64,000 nt of DNA from Hymenopus coronatus (lineage: Eukaryota; Arthropoda; Insecta; Mantodea; Hymenopodidae): NCBI GenBank assembly GCA_030762935.1, contig CM060890.1, forward strand, positions 67,024,765-67,088,764, in the 5' to 3' direction. A model generated the notes under the pieces. The model was not told where the DNA came from. It did no database searches and saw only the letters and a list, made by a program, of their open reading frames with translations. Position numbers and translations under genes: made by a program. How positions within the stretch are numbered: the first letter of the stretch is position 1; each line of letters starts with the position of its first letter. Below are positions 59,945 through 64,000 of this stretch, piece after piece.

Positions 59945-60157
59945 TTATTATTTATGAACACTCTTTAACTAATGTGGTCATCAGCGTCCCATTCTATATT
60001 GGGCGTGAAATACCGCTTAATTTTGCTCAGAGCCCTCTCTATTTTTTTACGTGCCATAAATCTACGACACGGGACCCACGGCTTTACTTCCCTTCCGAAA
60101 GAAGCCATGCTAAAGATTTTTACGCCCGAAAAAATCCATTGTCCTACACCGGGTTTG
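59945..60157 (-). mobile_element. SINE-E copy, reverse arm of an inverted pair
   Basis: It runs from the ATTATTTATGAACACTCTTT end to box B (the complement of caaacccgg at 60151-60157), where it is cut. Bases 60020-60157 are exactly complementary to 60256-60393. Confidence 0.92.
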
Positions 60158-60209
60158 TACAAACATAATTTTACAGATATATATATATATCTGTAAAATT
60201 ATGTTTGTA
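60158..60209. repeat. Perfect 52-bp palindrome
   Basis: Twenty-six bases (tacaaacataattttacaga then tatata) are followed by their exact reverse complement, centre between 60183 and 60184, with no loop. It sits between the two SINE-E arms. Confidence 0.98.
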
Positions 60210-60252
60210 TTTGGTGAAGGTTTAATAAAGTTAAAATCTGTAGATATTGTGG

Positions 60253-60395
60253 GTTCAAACCCGGTGTAGGACAATGGATTTTTTCGGGCGTAAAAATCTT
60301 TAGCATGGCTTCTTTCGGAAGGGAAGTAAAGCCGTGGGTCCCGTGTCGTAGATTTATGGCACGTAAAAAAATAGAGAGGGCTCTGAGCAAAATAA
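60253..60395 (+). mobile_element. SINE-E copy, forward arm of an inverted pair
   Basis: It begins at box B (gtgggttcaaacccggtgta) and stops after GGGCTCTGAGCAAAAT. It is identical to the reverse arm over 138 bases, although both arms differ from every other SINE-E here. Confidence 0.92.
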
Positions 60396-60547
60396 ATATT
60401 AACTACAAAAAAAAAATAAAAAATTGTATACTGGAAACCAGTAATGCTCAGCAACTTCTAAAGACAAACTGGTAGCAAATTAATAGAAAAGTTTTGGTTT
60501 TGTGAGAAAAGCCATCACACACTGCTTATCGCTGGTAAAAGGTGCTT

Positions 60548-61330
60548 GTTTACTTTCTCTATTTAGTATATAGTATTTAGGCAGAGCATATATTGCATTC
60601 CACCCAAAATTCGATACTGAGCTTTTACAGGAAATAAATGTTTTAGGGTCCATATATACATTTATACATAAAAGCATACTTTACAAAACTTTATACATCA
60701 AGTCCGTGTGCTTATGAACGAAAAGTAGGTTAGATATCAGATTTGATATTTAAGTTCACATCTTCCAAGAATGCGACACGAAGGCTTTCAAGAAAATCCT
60801 CCTATCCCAAACTACCCCTTACGTTGAAAAACGTTCGAAAATGTTGAGTTTCTCAAAAATGTCTCTTAACGATTTTGATTAAAATAGAGTGCATTAAAGA
60901 TACTAATGATACAAACTATATATTGCATTTTCTGCGAATAGCCTCTCAAGTTCTCTTCATTGTAAATGATTTTTGCATAATTGGTGAACCATGAGAGCTG
61001 GACAAAAGGTTGCTACAACAATTTATATCCTGTTAAAACACGTAATTGTCATATACTTTTTTTGGAGTTAACCATTACCGAAATATTCTTTTTATTACTT
61101 TCAATTTTAAAAGCTTAAACTTTTCTCATACGGGAATTTATCTTCTGGCCCTATAAAGAGAACGAATTTCAATTGCATAGCAACCAACTTTTAAAAGATT
61201 TGACCATCGCTTTAATCTAATATATGCCCTTATTCTCCTTCTACTTAAAACGAACTAAATAATAAGGTCATTTCTACTAATGTTTTTCTCGATTAGCATT
61301 AAGTAGATAGAAGAATAAGCTTTTTAACTC
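60548..61330 (+). mobile_element. R1 repeat, forward, 3' terminal block missing
   Basis: It starts tgtttactttctctatttag and follows the landmarks to CTCGATTAGCATTAAGTAGA and agcttttta at about 61327, where unrelated sequence follows. Confidence 0.83.
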
Positions 61331-62479
61331 AAGTTAAGGTTGTCTATGAACTGACAAGTCTATCAGAGCAGGGTGGAAAGCCTATTCACACTCTGCAATT
61401 CGTTCAATATTTTTCTTGTACAGGAAATTCTTAGAGTGATTCGCAAACCAATTAAGAACACATTATATTTCTGCAGAAAATACAGCTTCCTTGACCATGA
61501 ATGCCTTTTGCTGTTAGGAAGTACATATTTTTTGTCAGTCTTGAGGTTGTCCAGCGTCCTTATTAATACACCTAGCAGAAAGGTCAGAATCAAGGTTACA
61601 GCAAATGAAGAGAAGAACGGGTTTTGCTAATGTCTGAGGGGTAATGAAGCCTGTCGTGGACTAGTTGATGTTGGGGCAGTCTTCAAGGATGGAGGAAGCT
61701 TATACGTTCTGAATGAATGACTAATTTCGAAATGCATACCAAAAGTCATCTTTTGGTATGCTAACCTTCATCTTGTGCAAGTCGGCACTTCAATTTGTTA
61801 ACGAGGAACAGAATGTAAGAAGTTTGAGATTGTAGATATATAACGGAATGCGAGAACTAGAGAGCGCGAAAAATTTGCATTAAAGCTTGAAGGCCTTTCA
61901 AACAGGTTTGTTGATAATGACTTTCGGGAGGAAACAATAGTGCTCCATATAGGCTGAGAAATACTCTGGCAACATTTCTATGGGTGTAGCAGAATATTGA
62001 GCATTTGCAAAGTATTTTTCGAGTGGAGTGCTCACTCTCTGATAAAATTACTGATTTTTAGTTCCTCTACTCCACCGTTTAAGAATACTAGTGAAACTTT
62101 CGGGAATATTTTTCTACAACACCAACTGGCACAATGAAAAAAATACTCACTTTTTCTTTGCCAAAAAATTGATTTTAAGATTTTGATTACATGTTTGAGA
62201 CTTTATCTTCTGTGGAATATCCTCAGAAACAGTAAACTCTGGGTGGAACAGAGCGGAATGTCTTTTTCTTCCAAGAGCAGACTCGGACGAATTTCAAGTG
62301 GATAATTACAAGACCTATAATACAGATCTCTCGCCGTAACCATGGGAGAGGGGATAATTTAAGTGCAGAGTAATACTTCGCTACAATTTTGCGTTGCCAA
62401 TCTTAAAGTACAGACAAATATTTTCTAAAGTAAAGGTATAGTACTAACTAAAATTGTTTATATTAAATACATTATCCCG
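61331..62479. other. Unassigned, possibly a decayed gene or transposon
   Basis: Composition is more balanced than the flanks. The overlapping frames 61363-61593 (minus) and 61373-61630 (plus) are unlike known families. A perfect 12-bp stem with a 4-base loop lies at 61735-61762. Confidence 0.3.
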
Positions 62480-62640
62480 AACTCGAATCTGGTTAGGTTG
62501 AGTTACCCGGATAAGGCTTTCGGGGTTTTCTCTTGTACTCAGAAGATGAATGTCGGATAATTTTAAGCCTCACGGACTCTGGTCTGTACTCATTTATTTC
62601 ATCGTCCTATATGGTATACTAGGTTAAAGGAAGTGAATGA
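62480..62640 (+). mobile_element. SINE-C copy, forward, head eroded
   Basis: ctcgaatctggttaggttga, then GTTACCCGGATAAGGCTTTC, CGGGGTTTTCTCTTGTACTC, AGAAGATGAATGTCGGATAA, then the tail CCTATATGGTATACTAGG. Confidence 0.75.
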
Positions 62641-63234
62641 AAGCTGCAAACAAAACAGCAGTTCGAAATCTTTTTCAGATTTGCATATATTTGCTTACGG
62701 ACTCTGCTCATTCTTTTATAAACTCCTCTCATTTGTATTCTGATCCTTGACAAGAACAGAAGAGCAAATGTTTACATGTTGATTTGAGTATAAAAGCACA
62801 TTTAAATAAAATATAACAATGTCATGAATAATATATTGTGAAACCTAATCAGATAATGTGTGAAAACAAAAACGAATGGTTACATAGGTTGAAGTTTCAG
62901 AGCAATTGATAATCTTCTCTCACATCACACCACCTACAGTGGCGCAGGGCAAAGGCCAGAGGAGGGTCAACAGTGTGACCTGTTAAGTAAAGAGTTAGGA
63001 AATAATAGTCATCCTAAAGACATCGTAAACTTTTCTCATGAACATAACTTTAGAGAATAGCCTCCCCCTCAAAAAAAAAAAAAAAAAAATGCAAATACTG
63101 GATTATCATACTGTTCTCAAACGCTGATAGAAATATTTGCATTTATTTACCTTCCACATCTATATAAATTGTATCCATCTAAATGAGCGTTTTATATAAT
63201 GAACTTCCAAGGGACACATTCACCTGCTCCAGCA
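62641..63234. other. AT-rich DNA with poly-A tract
   Basis: A run at about 63071-63089. Otherwise nothing recognised. Confidence 0.45.
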
Positions 63235-63975
63235 TCATTTTTACTTTCTCTACACATACTATGCACACAGTGTATAGAGAGGTATTGCATTCCACCCAAA
63301 AACTCGACACCGAAATTTCACCGGATATAGGCGTATTAGAGTCTCCTATGTCCGTGAATCTGTGAACACGATAACTCAAAAAACTAAAAGTCGATAAAAT
63401 ACTAAACTTGGTGTATAAATTTAGTATCTTCCAAGGATGCGTCACGAAGGTTTTGAGGAAACCCACTCCCACCCCAAACTACCTCTTATATGGAAAAATT
63501 TTCGAAAATTTTGATTTTCTCAAAAACAGCTAACGATTTTGATTAAAATATCGCATATTAAAGGCTTATACACGGCAAATGAAACGTATATCTTGAACTT
63601 TCTGGAAATAGCCTCTGAAGAGCTCTTTATTCTGGATGAATTTTGCTGGATTTTGCATAACTGGCAAACCGTAAGAGATAGAAAAAAACTTACTTCACAA
63701 AAAATGTAGATCTCGTTAAAACCCACAGCTTATATCCTGTATTTTTTTCGTAGAGCTCACCATTTTTGAGATATTGCTTGTTTTTGTTTCAGTTTTAAAT
63801 TTTGAGTTGTTTTAGCCTAGTGTATTCCCTTATTTCCTTTCTGCTTACAAGAAAGTATTTCTGCTAATATGCATCTAGATTAAAATGAAGTAGATAGAAG
63901 CTTAAGCTTTTTTACAATAATTTGTAAAGAGAAGTAGAGAAAGTCATGCGAATGGAACACCTCACATTCTTAAGC
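63235..63975 (+). mobile_element. R1 repeat, forward, both ends present
   Basis: It starts atttttactttctctacaca and ends agagaaagtcatgcgaatgg followed by aacacctcacatt at about 63974. It has an interior deletion near 63785-63800 relative to longer copies. Confidence 0.85.
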
Positions 63976-64000
63976 ACTAACTCGTACAATAAAGCATTAA

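Noticed and set aside
1678..63975. R1 as a classic TIR transposon
   Set aside because: The termini are not inverted repeats of each other. Only a subterminal 12-mer is inverted, and no constant short target duplication was seen by eye.

Overview
The window is AT-rich, intron- and repeat-dominated nuclear DNA from an arthropod, almost certainly an insect with a large genome. The evidence is one recognisable host gene, an orthologue of insect ebony (N-beta-alanyl-dopamine/histamine synthase, an NRPS-like enzyme), split by introns of 2.1 and 10.3 kb, with nearly everything else being microsatellite and transposon debris. I cannot name the species. A cockroach- or termite-like genome would fit the repeat load, but that is inference only.

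Host gene: ebony lies on the minus strand at the left end. The first coding exon (12765-13170), the second (10481-10651) and the start of the third (1-186, running off the window) join in phase 1 at both junctions. Together they give residues 1-254 of a protein that is about 880 residues in Drosophila. This covers the front half of the adenylation domain with core motifs A1, A2 and A3. A splice acceptor directly before the ATG implies a non-coding 5' exon upstream, somewhere in or beyond 13171-64000. That 51 kb is therefore either a giant first intron or 5' flanking DNA.

Repeats: (i) About 26 full, broken or nested copies of one 0.75-1.2 kb repeat, called R1 here, are scattered on both strands. 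R1 has a palindromic 5' end, a 12-bp subterminal inverted repeat and a 3' hairpin, and no coding capacity. (ii) At least seven tRNA-headed SINE families (A to G here) are present, several in inverted or tandem arrangements. They include a perfect 138-bp inverted duplication flanking a 52-bp perfect palindrome (60020-60393) and a tandem array of SINE-A units (57838-58492). (iii) Two LINE relics are present, a reverse-transcriptase end at 27560-28240 and an RNase H end at 42540-43090. (iv) Three fold-back elements occur at 32028-32312, 43194-43445 and 52558-52730. The last is flanked by a perfect 12-bp target duplication and carries a hammerhead-ribozyme-like core of the kind known from Penelope-like elements. 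A second hammerhead-like core lies at 37362-37402.

Other coding relics: 35360-35690 (minus) is a frameshifted, intronless protein fragment that a SINE appears to truncate. It may be a processed pseudogene. Most remaining open frames are short, low-complexity or lie inside R1 copies, and I do not regard them as genes. No rRNA, functional tRNA, CRISPR array or second intact protein gene was found.
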